Shown here: positions 25,336 through 37,129 of the stretch, piece after piece
Layout of the letters: each line of letters opens with the position of its first letter
Numbering within the stretch: position 1 is the first letter of the stretch
Assembly: GCF_050436995.1 (NCBI RefSeq)
Contig: NC_134747.1
Span: forward strand, 9,803,501 to 9,867,500
Source of the DNA: Anticarsia gemmatalis
Lineage: Eukaryota > Arthropoda > Insecta > Lepidoptera > Erebidae
Direction of reading: 5' to 3'
DNA length: 64,000 nucleotides
Made by a program: the position numbers and the translations under genes
Notes under the pieces: model-generated
The model's database searches: none
Seen by the model: only the letters and a program-made list of their open reading frames with translations
What the model was told of the DNA's origin: nothing

Positions 25336-27342
25336 CTATAGTCCATTGTATACTTTGTTATTTGGTGTTTGTTTAAGTATTTTTCGTAGTGCTGAAACAA
25401 AGATAATGCAGTTAGAAAACCTCATCAATCATGGTAAATAATAACAATAAGTGAATGTAATGTCAGCTATTAAAAGTTCAGGGTACTTATTATTGTAGTA
25501 TACTATCTAACAACTAAACTAATATGTATGTACAAGGTAATCAAAAACAATGGAAAATAATTTACCTTCCTTCTCGTCATCGGTAAAGTCTTGCTTAGGG
25601 AAATCAATGTCAAATGTGATATAAAGATTTCCATGTAGATTGTTGTTATCAAAGTTGGGCATTCCTTCACCCTTCTTGCGGACACGGGCTCCAGCCCAAG
25701 TCACCTTGTCACGGGACACAGAAACTTTATGACCATCCAGATGTACCAAGTCCATTGTGAAACCTGTCAATGCATCCTAAAACAACACACAAGATATAAA
25801 ATTCTGTTTATTCCATAATTACACTGACAATAAAAAACTACAACATTTTTAAACATCACTTAATATTTTGTGCAAGCACTTCAGTCATAATTAAATTTCA
25901 CAACGAATTGTGTTTTTGAGAATATTTGCTCTTTTAATAAATATAGGAATTTCAGATCATCCCTATTCAATCTATTGGTTTTTTTAAATTAAGGATAAAC
26001 AATACATACCTGTAATGATATTGTAACATTTGTGTACAGGTCATCTCCCTTGCGTGTGAATTGTGGGTGTTTCTCCGTATTGAACACAAATATCAGGTCT
26101 CCCGGGTCTCCATCCATATGAGGTTCACCCTCACCTCTTAGTCTAAACTTGTGACCATCTTTGGCACCAACCTCTACCTACAATATAACATGAATTAATA
26201 TTTTTGTTGGAATGTTCAATAGATAATTAAAATAGAACTCGAAAATTAATGATACATTGTTATCATACAATGGAGATTAATTGGATCAAATAAAATTTAG
26301 GCATATCACATGTATGGGTTTAAATTATCATCAAAATATATCAGTTGTTCAAAGTTTATCAGTGTTTTGTTTATCTAGACAGACAAATGTAGCATAAAAT
26401 AATTATGTACTGATTTACATAAAATGTTATAGTTCTTACCAATTAAGAAATAGGTTAATTAACTATTTATATAATGTTGTGTCCTGACTATAATATACAG
26501 ATATTTCTAGGTATATATTTACAAGCATTATAGAGCAAATAGAAATGGGTACCACAAAATTACTGTCCAAAAGACAATATTAATAAGAATGGATTTTCTA
26601 ATTACCTCAATCTCCAGTAGTCTCTCTTCATTGACAAGCTTGACATTGGGACATTCATCACATACAGTCTGCTGCATCATCTGGAAGCGTCCTGGGCCCA
26701 AGTTCCTAGTTACCATCTCTTGCCTGCAGTTGCACTTACGTGTCCCTGACGCGGGTTTGATCACGGGCTTATTACGTGTTATCTACAATCAAATCAAGGT
26801 TATAGTAAACTTATCCATGCACATTTATTACAATAATAATAACAATGACACGTAAATTGTAATGTTAGACATTCCTATTATATAGTTATTACCTCTATGA
26901 AATTTCCGTTATAGAGTTCCTCCAGAGTAACTGTAAGCTCCATGACGATATCAGCGCCGCGTGGTGTTTCGTGGTGTTGTTGTTCACCGCCGAAGTGGAA
27001 GCCGAAATCACCAAAAAAACTCGCAAATGGATCATTGTTATTCATCATACCATCTTTTTTCAGACAGTCTTCACCACAGCGATCATACAATTCTCGTTTT
27101 TCAGGATCCGAGAGAGCCTCATATGCTGCACCAAGATCTTGAAATTTCTGAGAGGCATCAGGATCATCTTGATTCTTATCTGGATGTAATGCTTTTGCTA
27201 GTTTTCTGTAAGCTTTCTTGATTTCATTTGTGGTCGCAGAACGAGATACACCTAGAATTTGATAAAAGTCCCGACCGGCCAACGTCAACACTAAGGCCGA
27301 TGTTAAATAAATTAAACATATATAGGCAGTATTACTATACAT
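25336..27342 (-). CDS. DNAJB11: DnaJ homolog subfamily B member 11 (ERdj3), ER co-chaperone
   Basis: ER-lumen Hsp40 that delivers unfolded proteins to BiP. Exons 27342-26893, 26782-26606, 26177-26010, 25776-25566 and 25391-25336 join to 353 residues (human 358). Residues 1 to about 22 are a hydrophobic signal peptide. The J domain (about 24-90) contains HPD in KALHPDKNQ. A Gly/Phe-rich stretch (DPFASFFGDFGFHFGG) follows. The substrate-binding part carries the ERdj3-type Cys insertion CNC...CDEC. The protein ends KVYNGL, close to the human VYNGLQGY. There is no KDEL, as is normal for this protein. It is tail-to-tail with PHKB and head-to-head with the proteasome beta2 gene. Confidence 0.96.
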
Positions 27343-27923
27343 ATTGCTAAATTTAAGCCTAAGAAATAATTTAGAATCTAAGTTTTATCGAGTTCACGTA
27401 AAAATCTGTAATAATGTTTAACACATTTTCGCCTTTTGACAACACGGTACTACTTTGACAAACTGGCATATGAAGGCAATTCGTCCAGCCATCATTGGCT
27501 CGTGTTTTTCATCAAGATAGAAAGATTGTATGTGTTTTATATTTTTCACCAGTTTTCACCCTTATGACCAGCTATTAGAGTTCAAATTGAATCACAAAAT
27601 TTTAACAATGTAATATCCAATCACCTACGGCCTCGTATACTCTGTGTTTCTACATAGAAAAATTGGTTTCTGACAAAAAGCGAACTGTAATATACGAGAT
27701 ATTATTTAGTCGAGTATCAACGGAGTATGTACAACAATAATTGCAAATCGAATAACTTTTTTTAATCTATATCAATCTTTTTGAAAAGTCATCATTGTTC
27801 GTCTGACAGTGACATTTACAAGCATTGCTTGCAGAAATATACAGATCGGCTTTTTCTTCATAAAAACCTTGCAATACAATTACTAACTGATTCTTAAGTA
27901 TTCGAATTCGAAAATAAGTAAAT
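27343..27923. promoter_or_regulatory. Bidirectional promoter region, DNAJB11 / PSMB7
   Basis: 581 bp separate the two start codons on opposite strands, so both promoters must lie here. I see no TATA box at a convincing position and no motif I can name firmly. Shared regulation of two proteostasis genes is an inference from arrangement only. Confidence 0.6.
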
Positions 27924-29170
27924 ATGGCCTCTATTTTGTTACCAGAGGTACCTGCTCCTGGTTTCTCCTTTGAGAACAGCCAACGGTAAGCGATGACACT
28001 ACAAGTTTTATTGTAATGCTCATAAATTGAGCTATTGGGTGTATATACTTTGTTTTTGTTTCCAGTAATGCTTTCTTGGCGCAAAAAGGATTCCCTGCTC
28101 CTAAGGCCACTAAAACCGGCACTACTATTGTTGGCATAATTTATGCCGATGGCGTTATACTTGGCGCTGATACGCGGGCTACTGAAAACACCGTAGTATC
28201 GGATAAAAACTGCCAGAAGATCCATTACCTGGCTAGTAACATGTACTGCTGCGGTGCAGGTACCGCGGCAGACACAGAGATGACAACACAAACAGTATCT
28301 TCCCAATTGGAGTTGCAGAGACTGCATACAGGTCGCACGGTGCCGGTGGAGACTGCAGCTACCTTGTTGAAGCGCATGCTGTTCCGTTATCAGGGTTATA
28401 TCGGTGCTGCCTTGGTACTCGGTGGTGTAGATAGAACTGGGCCACACATCTATTGCATTTACCCCCATGGTTCTGTTGATAAGCTGCCCTATGCCACCAT
28501 GGGTAAGATTAAACCTGTACTGTACATGATCTCTGCTAAATTTTGAATATATTTAGTTAATAAAAGACATTTTCTGCAGGTTCTGGATCTCTTGCTGCTA
28601 TGGCAGTGTTTGAATCTGGTTGGAAACCAAACATGAGTGAGGAGGAAGGCAAGAAGCTTGTCCGTGACGCCATTGCTGCTGGTATCTTCAATGACTTGGG
28701 ATCTGGTTCTAATGTAGACTTGTGTGTTATTCGTAACTCTGGACCTGCCCAATACCTAAGAACTTATGAGGAAGCTAATGTTAAGGTAATATCACTTTCT
28801 CCATATGTATATTTTCCTGTGTTAACAATGCAGACTACCTAACAAATGCAGAGATATGCTGTGCTGCAGCAATGTCTTATTCTATACTGTTTTTATGCTG
28901 ACTGAGTGTGAGATATATTGTAGAATTGTTCTTTCTATTCTTGACTTCCTATAAGACAAACTAACTTAAGGGAGTAACAGGTCTTAATATTGATGTTAAA
29001 GAAACTCTTGATAATTTCTATTTCAGGGCAAGAAGCAAGGATCGTACAGATATCCTCTAGGCACTACAGCTGTGCTGAAGCAACGAGTCATCCCCCTGGA
29101 GGTAACATCCGTGACGGTCACTCAGAGCCCACAGCCCATGGAAGTGGAGCCTTCACACAGTCGCCGTTAA
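27924..29170 (+). CDS. PSMB7: 20S proteasome subunit beta type-7 (beta2, trypsin-like)
   Basis: Catalytic beta2 subunit of the 20S proteasome with trypsin-like activity. Exons 27924-27985, 28066-28502, 28580-28785 and 29027-29170 give 282 residues. A 39-residue propeptide ends KTG, so self-cleavage would expose Thr40 as the nucleophile (TTIVGIIYADG). Counting from that Thr, the conserved Asp17 (GADTRA) and Lys33 (NCQK) are in place. The C-terminal tail (RYPLGTTAVLKQRVIPLEV and beyond) is the beta2 arm that embraces a neighbouring subunit. AATAAA occurs at 29201. Confidence 0.97.
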
Positions 29171-29200
29171 TTATAACATTTGCATATTTGAATGAATATA

Positions 29201-29206
29201 AATAAA
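29201..29206 (+). terminator. Polyadenylation signal of PSMB7
   Basis: AATAAA 31 bp after the stop codon. Confidence 0.7.
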
Positions 29207-30489
29207 TGTAACTTTTTCACATTGATCTGTATTATTTACCAATCAGTCAAATATTAAGCAAACATGGTCAAGTATTTCCTTTTTGTGCAAAGTCATAAAA
29301 AATTGCTTTAATCCTTAAAACTTTTTGGTTTCAGAAATAAAATTAGAATGATTTGTAAATAAATAATTTATTAAAATTTTAATACACAATATAAAAAGAT
29401 AGGTACTAATTTGGACGGAATGGGTCATTGAGTAAGATAAGAAATGTTCCTTATAAAATAAACTCTTAAATAATTTAGAATACTAGTGCACAGTCAAAAT
29501 TTTTGAGTAACTAAGGTACACAAGTCGTGTTCCTTGAAAAAATAAATTTTACGAACTGGGGAATAGTTGTGAAGAAAGCATTTACATCATAAATATTTGC
29601 TTTAAAAGATTGCCAAATATAAAATATAGTATATTCGGCAGTTAAGGAAAATGGCGTATAAAAAAACATCTAGTTGCGAAAACTGAACGTCAAATAAAAA
29701 TAAGCTTCTTATAATGCGGCAGTCTGGGTTGTACAGTAAAAGCAGTCACAAAGAAAAAATTAAAGCTACGTCATATTATGTTCCATTGATAATAATAATC
29801 AATTCGTTTTTGATTCACTGGTAACTAAGAGGCCGGTAGTACATAAAGTTTATGCGAATGAGCAATAGCATAGCATGTTTTTTATTCACTTACTTAAAAG
29901 CAACAGATTTTTGAAAATGAACGCAATAGGCATGTGCTGTTTAAGTTTCTTAATGACAGGCTTTACAAACGATTGTAAGATGATACTCAGATCTTAGGTT
30001 AAAATATTACAGTATTTTCAATAGAAAACCAACTTAGTTGTTCACATATTAAAGCAATGCCTTTTTTACAAACACTAGAGTACATAGCATGTAATAAAAA
30101 CATTGACATAAATTAAAACTATTACTAATAGACAAAACATTGTACATTTGTATATTATTATGTAATTTCGAAACGGACGTTAACTAATTAATGATGACCT
30201 ATGATGACATATTTGCATAGGCAGGCTCCGTAAAGCGGCTAATCTGCTACGGAAAATATTCAGATTATATGTCCCTTTCGAAATTACATTATAGTATAAT
30301 CATATTTATTTTGATTGTTCTCTTAAACTAATACACACATTATTATTTCTGTTAAACATCTAATTATTATGAACAGCATAAATCATAAAAATATTTCATA
30401 AAACACACAACTAAAACAATAAAATAAATAGTATCTGACAAGATCTTTGAAATGGCAGCTAAAATAAACATTGAGGTCAGTGATATCAG
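29207..30489. other. Between PSMB7 and POMT1 (convergent)
   Basis: AT-rich; holds the POMT1 3' UTR and the 128-bp MITE candidate. No ORF of note. Confidence 0.5.
30161..30288. mobile_element. 128-bp MITE candidate with 18-bp inverted ends
   Basis: Ends TGTAATTTCGAAACGGAC and GTCCCTTTCGAAATTACA are inverted repeats with one mismatch. TTA flanks both sides (30158-30160, 30289-30291), compatible with the 3-bp TWA duplication of PIF/Harbinger elements. No ORF inside. It lies downstream of PSMB7 and POMT1. Confidence 0.6.
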
Positions 30490-33400
30490 TCATCCTTTCT
30501 TATGAAGTATGAAGTCCCAGGTGTCCTTCCACCTGAGACTCAGCAGGTCATGTTCAGTCAGATCAACGTTCCCATAATTAAGAACACTAAATTTCTTAAA
30601 AGTAATTACTACATATGCTAACCACACTACAATACATAAAATAAACACATTTGTCATGGGACGAATTCTTTCTCGAGACTGTATTATGAAGTACATATGA
30701 TCTATAATGTAACATAATAATAAAATTTTGAAGATATATGCTGGTAAGTAGTGATGGAGGAAAAGCGTTCGATCCATAAAGAAGTAAGGAAGATAATGGA
30801 TCCAATAACCTAAAAATAGAATGTAGCCGGCTTCATAGAAGTTCTGTAATGCCGATGGCGGCAAGTCTTCACAGCCGCGACGTTGTCGTACAGCATACAG
30901 TGCGAGGGCGGCGCCGTACACTAACACTGATATAAACCCACTATACCAAGTTATGAGATTACCAATCAAATGTATTTGAGCCTGAAAAAAATCATGAACA
31001 GGTTAGTATATAATCATTTAATTTAACATCAAATTATATAATTATTGTATGTGTATTATACTGTGTAAAAATATAACGTACATTGGAATTAGGTGACAGC
31101 CAATATGCGATAGAGCGCACTAGTAGTGGCCACTCCGAAGGTTCGCTGGCGAACATGTGTCCTGTGGGCGCGTCGGGAGCGTGCGCGACCATCTTGTACT
31201 GCAGCTCCATGAACTTCTCCCAAAACGTTAACTCTGTCACCGTCGTCGGTATCATTTCAGCAGTAACAAGTTCTCTTTCCCGCTCCTTTCTGTCCTCAGC
31301 TAACAAAGAAACATTAAGAATTAGTTTAAATTAAACTCAGTCATTAGTGATGGTTCCTCTGTACAAGTAGGTACGTACCTTTGGTGTATCGATGTTCTTC
31401 AACGTTCCATACAGTGTCCTGGTGAGTGAGCACTTTGTCGGCTACGACCTCGTGCTGGTGGAAGCCCCAGGCGGGCAACTGTCGACCACTGAACCGCAGC
31501 GCAGTGCCAGAGTCGACGTGGATCAGTCGCACCATCGATCGAATCCCGTCCCAAGTGGCGTCCTCACTGTCACGGTTCACGATGTCCACGCGCCACAGAT
31601 TTTGAGCAGACATCGACACGTTGTAGTCGATGTAGCAAGAAACCTCCTGAAATTGTGTAACAGGTTTATGATACATAAATATTGATTATGTATTTCGCAT
31701 AGATCATTGTTTCTTTGACTTGGTACACAGAATAAATAAGGATAATAAGCCTATGTGAAGTCTGAGGATAGTAGGTATAGGTCGTACCTGCGACTGAGGG
31801 GAAGCAGGTGCGGCAACATCATGTGAATTCAAGGCGCGACTAGTGATGCCGTGCAGCAGCTGCACCACGTCTCCGTGGCGGATGGCGTCGGGCGGGCGCG
31901 ACACGGCCAGCGACGGCTGGTCGGGGCGCTTCACGATCCACCAGTTGTTGACGTCCTTGAAGCTGTAGCACGTGACCTGCTGCTGGTGCGACGAGCCGCG
32001 CCCGTCGTCGTAGCGCACCGGGTACACGTGCGCGTGCGAGTGCAGCCAGCACGTGCGACCGTGCGTGTGCCTGACGGACATCACTCATTCAACATTTGTA
32101 CTTTCAACTGCGTACATTTCTACTATATTATGCATGGCCGTATGCCTCGAGTTGAAGCATGCGTGACGCTTTAAATAAATGGCTGCCCGAAGCCTCAAAG
32201 AAACGTCGCGACCACATAACATTTGAAACAAGTGAAATGTAAACTTTATATTATAACCAGTTAATCAAACAATAAAATAATAGGTAAGTACATAGTTAAT
32301 TACACAAAAGACTAAGTTGTTTTCACGTAAGCAAGGAGAACCTATTCATTATCGCCCTTCAAGTAGGTTATAGGTATGTTATTGTTATTTCTTATTTACC
32401 TTAGTAACACATGATAGCCTTTATGTATGTGCCACGTCAATAAAGTACATTGTTTTAATATTGCAACATTGATGCTCTACAAAACATTTTTTTAAACCCA
32501 TCTCTGTCCTCCTGAACAAGGTGAAGCTTAGAATCCACCACGCTGGCCAAGTGAGGGTTGGGGCTTTGAATGTCTTTAAGAAATGCTTTGAAGAAGCTTT
32601 AGGCATGCATTTCATAATACAGTTACCTGAGTGTTATCTGTGATCCGTGAGCTACGTGTAATGGTTGTCCCCGCGTTATACTCGCCAAACCTCCCTTCAG
32701 AGAGGCTTGGAACGCGCTCGTCATTACACTGTCGTGTGGTCCAGCATTGGGCAACATCGCCAGGTGGGCATAGAACACCCCCACGTAAACCGAAAACGGA
32801 ATAGCCACGAGTATCAACATCCTCCATAGTGCCGATAACGCTAAGCGCAATCCAGATTCTTTACGACCAATACGAAGCCAGATCTGTCGCCCCACCAAGA
32901 ATATGGCGAGAAGGTATGAATAAAGACCAGAGTATTTCACCCTGAAACCAAAAATATATCAGTTAAATTATATCTGTCTGTTATATCTTATATCTGTATT
33001 TCGTCAAAAAAGTGAAAGTATGTCTTATACCTATTTTGGTAATTTAACACATTTGTTTAAATAAAAATCCATTAGCTATTATTAAAGTAATATTCGTAAT
33101 TTCGTAATGAATCCCGAGTTTATATATGAACTATATTACACAGTAATAGCATTGATATACTCACGAAAAGCAACAACCAAGTGAAAGAGCAGCAGTGCAA
33201 AGCCATACAACACTCGCAAGGCCATTCCGGCGAGTGCTTTTTATAGCACACAATATTCCACATAGGCCAAACAGTATCTGTATACTTTCTAGCAACATAA
33301 ACCTTGACTGTGCCAAAAAACAGTTCTCTGAAACATGCAATTATTATTAATATGCAATATGAACACAATTTTAACATTTATCAGCTTTAATGTCATTGCA

Positions 33401-36115
33401 TAAGAACCTAGGTAAGAAGCTCTGATCGCCGGATAAGAAAAGCGATTATAGCAATCTGATCTGTGTTCACAATGGTAGTTAATGAGATTGAAAGTACGTG
33501 AAGACAAACAGGCACTACTTGATTAGTAAAATTTTGACATCGTGATAAGCGTGTGGTGGCTTAAAGTTTAGTTATTACTTACCAAATAGAACAAGGAGTC
33601 CTGCTAGGATAGCGGTCCAATGATACAAAGACACTTCTAGCATTAATTGATAAGTGACTGCTACTAAGAAGCTCCCGGCTATCGCGGGAACTAAACGTAG
33701 AGCCGTTACAGGCACGTTATCAGAATATGGTGTGCCGATTCGGTCAAAAGTAAAATTCCCGTCGTATCCAGCAACTTTACCAGCTAAATACAGTAGCTGT
33801 TTTCCAAGCGGTGGATGAGCGTCAAAAAAGAAAACTCCTTTTGTATACAATGACACATATCGCCCGTAATGTAGTTCATCAAATCTGCAAATAGTTACAT
33901 AATTCAGTTTAGTTACTTAAAATAATTTTCAATTTGCGATTTAAATCGAATGTTATTTTTTTCATTGTAGGTAATAATGTATGTACAAATATTTGTTAAT
34001 TTGTATTTATTCAGCTTTTTGAAAAGCATTGATGCCATTAAATATGTAATTTCAGCTCTATGTACTTACACAACATAGCGAGGTTCATCAAGATGGGGCA
34101 GTCGGGAACTAAGTGCCAAAACTAGTAGCCCTACAAACACCAGATTTATTTCGAATCGTAGATATATTCCTGAAGGAACCTTTTCTCTTAGATCTCCATC
34201 TTGTTTAATTTCTTTCGTTTTTGGAATATCTTGTGAGGATTCCATTTTATCATCTGATGGTGCACCATCACCCTGTATAAGAGAATAACAATTCAAAGGT
34301 TTGAACAATAAGTCACAATCAAACTTCGACAGACTTAAATTAGATTGAATAATATACCAGATAATTTCCAAGTTAAAAAGTAAGCTGCAGTTTTATTTAT
34401 TGCCAAATAGATAGTGCTATATAATAAAAATATTTTTTTGGTTGAGGTTTATTTGATTTGTATGTGGTTATTTTTGAAGAAAAATAAGCATTAATATTAC
34501 AATTATGTTTACTTAATACCTTCCTACCCTTAGCAAAGTGGATGATTAACCATAAGAAAAATAAGGGCCCAAATTATAATAAGTCAACAAATAATTAGTA
34601 AACCGACTAACAAAATAATTTGAAGGTGCATCCAGTGACACAACAAGGTGAAAATGTTATCTAGTGTTACAGCTGTGAACTGTAGCAAGGTGAAGTTCAC
34701 TTCAAACAATTGTCAACAAAGTTAAAATAACAGAAACATGGAATAAACAAACACTCATTATTTATTACTTTTTTAACCTACAGTGTTACCAAGCTTGTGA
34801 CACAACAGTGTTACCAAGGGTTATCATATTAAGCTCATGTAATAGGGCTGTAGAGGCCTGATAGGTAGTCACCCTATCGTCGGGGATAGTGCAAAGCTGC
34901 GTATCTAGCATTGGATAATACCGCATATCTGAATTTGATCTAATTCCGCACGAGGAAGTTAAAACCTTTTAATATATTTCAATGGGCTATATGCAGCTTT
35001 GCACTATCCCTGACGCTATGTAAAATACAGAGATTCAGCTGCACCCAATGAGACTGGAAGCTAACTCAAACATTGTTGGACGAAATGCTAAGTTGATGAT
35101 GAGAAGCTTGTGACACTATATTATTTTATGTAATTAACTATTTTTTATACTTAAATGTGCAAATGCCCCCTTTTACAATAGGTAGAAAGTAGAGTGTCAT
35201 GTTGCTGGCTAGCATGCAGCTAGTGCTTTGTATTACTATACAATTCAGTTCTAAAATTTAATAACTATAACATCTAACTCTTTTAACTCTCAAATATAAC
35301 TCTTTTAAAATACTACATATGAACCAAATCAAAACCAATCATTTTAGAAATATTTTACAATTACAAAACTCTATTTAGGTAAATCAATAAATTTGCAAAA
35401 CTTATGTACTGTTTTGAATAAACAATTATTCTATTTCAGATGTTTTTTTTTATTAATAAATTTTGGGTTTAATCCATTTTAGTTTAATCCAATCCATCCA
35501 TTGTCACAAATCAAAATATATTTATTAGAGCAAAACGTACGGGTTTCGTAGTGACTTTAATTAGTTTTACAACCATTTAATTAAAAAATTCTACATCCTG
35601 ACCTGAATCAACGGTGGCAGAAGCCTGACTAGATGTTTGCCCGTAAATTTATAAATTTTAAGCATAACAAGTTACAGAGCTAACCAGATGAATACTCAAA
35701 AAATAATCTATACTAATATTATAAAGCTGAAGAGTTTGTTTGTTTGTTTGTTTGAACACGCTAATCTCAGGAACTACTGATCCGATTTGAAAAATTCTTT
35801 CAGTGTTAGATAGCCCATTTATCGAGGAAGGTTATAGGCTATATATCATCACGCTACGACCAATAGGAGCAGGGAACGAGTAAAAAATGTTACAAAAACG
35901 GGGAAAAATTTCACCATTCTATCTTATGTGACGCAAGCGAAGTTGCGCGGGTCAGCTAGTTTAAAAATAAGATATATTTTGATTGTTTTTTATATACTTA
36001 CAACTTCTCTTTCGGAATGTATGGACTTTTCTGTATAACTGTCTGTGTCAGGTTCGCTGACCTCTTTATTATGTTTCTTTTTAATACGTTTCTTAACACC
36101 TTCAGATTGATCCAT
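30490..36115 (-). CDS. POMT1: Protein O-mannosyltransferase 1 (rotated abdomen)
   Basis: ER-membrane enzyme that transfers mannose from dolichyl-phosphate-mannose to Ser/Thr, for example on dystroglycan, together with POMT2. Exons 36115-36002, 34272-34070, 33884-33583, 33327-33165, 32941-32627, 32070-31788, 31646-31379, 31299-31082 and 30981-30490 join to 785 residues (human 747). A charged N-terminal tail of about 80 residues precedes the first membrane helix (LVFVGLLVLALSSRL). The catalytic loop holds VVFDELHYGRYVS. PYSDNVPVTALRLVPA and DVNNWWIVK are POMT1-like, not POMT2-like. The MIR domain lies in the middle (from LASITRGQPL to NVEEHRY), then C-terminal helices with YLPAYIF. It ends LRWKDTWDFILHKKG. 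Confidence 0.95.
32487..32612 (-). mobile_element. Truncated copy of the same SINE in a POMT1 intron
   Basis: Shares T run, 'cccatctctgtcc', 'ccaccacgctggccaagtg' and 'ggttgggg..ttt' with 1581-1902 but lacks the tRNA-like head and is more diverged. It ends 15 bp from the exon's donor at 32626. Confidence 0.65.
34878..35015. mobile_element. 138-bp MITE candidate in POMT1 intron 1
   Basis: Inverted ends of about 27 bp share GGGATAGTGCAAAGCTGC and its complement with two transitions. CTAT flanks both sides (34874-34877 and 35016-35019), a possible target duplication. No ORF. Confidence 0.6.
35707..35959 (+). mobile_element. Helitron-like non-autonomous element, copy 3
   Basis: Same family, about 253 bp, between A and T, with the terminal TCTATACT and CTAG ends and the 3' hairpin. 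It lies in POMT1 intron 1, opposite to that gene's strand, about 40 bp from the first coding exon's donor. Confidence 0.85.
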
Positions 36116-37129
36116 GTCTGAATTCTATGACATAATAGCGCTCTCTAAAATTAATTTTAATTTAAATGATGAAAGTTATTTCTCGACTTTATAACTTTAT
36201 CGTTTGAATGCACACACACACACAACACTGACAACAGTCGACGAATGAAAATACTGGGCGAGTGACGGACCAACAAAGCACTCCCTTTCAAAGCTTTCAA
36301 TGTCACAAATGTCAATTATGACGTTTCGTTTAATTATTACAAATTGCTTTGAACAATTATTATATAGGTTCTGGTTGGTTCTTCTTCCGAGACAGGTAGC
36401 CCTTGCTCCTAAAATAAATTACGAATGTTACGCATATTTATTAATAAACGCATTGTATGCATTTTTATTAATTACCGACAGATAATTTTTTTTAACCACA
36501 TTCTTGATATCAATATTCAAAATTCTTAATTTGGTAATTTCCTAATGAGGGACTGGGTAATGGGTTGTTCATCACTGTAATTTTTGCACAAAATGATATA
36601 GACTTCTTTTTCATTCATAAAACAGCCTTTCAAAATCTTTGTAGTTTGTATTTTTTTTAACTTTTGTGTCGAATTTCTGCGAATCTAGCTCGCGTAATGC
36701 GCGGGAATTCCAATGTCAAGTCAAAGCAGTCTACCCCCTACAGTACTGGCAGATCACAAGTAGGGATTGGGATTCTTATCGATAAAAGATCGATTCTTAA
36801 ATAGATTCAAATCGTTATATTATGATACGGCAAGTGAGAGTGACCGCTTAAACCACTGCGTCAAACGTGCAGTTTAAAATATAATTGTATAGTTTATACG
36901 AAAACAGAAAAACCTGATATCGATACTCTTATACAATAACATATCGATTAATAAAATTGTTTTTGTTGATATATCGATTTTTCAGTTTATCGATTTCATA
37001 TCGTCATCCTTAGTTATCAGGTGTTCAAAACACTTCAAAACAGAACAATTTAAATTTTAAATAAACTTTTCAAGTCATATTAAGTTTAACTTACTCTTGT
37101 CTTTCGTACAATATAATTGTTTATGTGAG
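36116..37129. promoter_or_regulatory. Bidirectional promoter region, POMT1 / WRNIP1
   Basis: 1.0 kb separate the start codons of the divergent genes. The POMT1-proximal part has a short CA repeat (acacacacacac near 36215). The WRNIP1 half holds the TATCGATA cluster described separately. No gene was seen inside; the 61-residue ORF at 36300 is not recognisable. Confidence 0.6.
36777..36995. promoter_or_regulatory. Cluster of DRE-like (TATCGATA) sites upstream of WRNIP1
   Basis: Perfect TATCGATA at 36777-36784 and 36918-36925. TATCGATT (7 of 8) at 36942, 36972 and 36988. A core ATCGAT at 36789. In Drosophila, DREF binds TATCGATA and drives replication genes. WRNIP1 is a replication-linked ATPase, so the placement 135-353 bp before its ATG is sensible. 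Confidence 0.6.

Noticed and set aside
27767..28468. 233-codon minus-strand ORF
   Set aside because: Lies opposite PSMB7 exon 2, which has a clear conserved product; the reverse frame resembles nothing.
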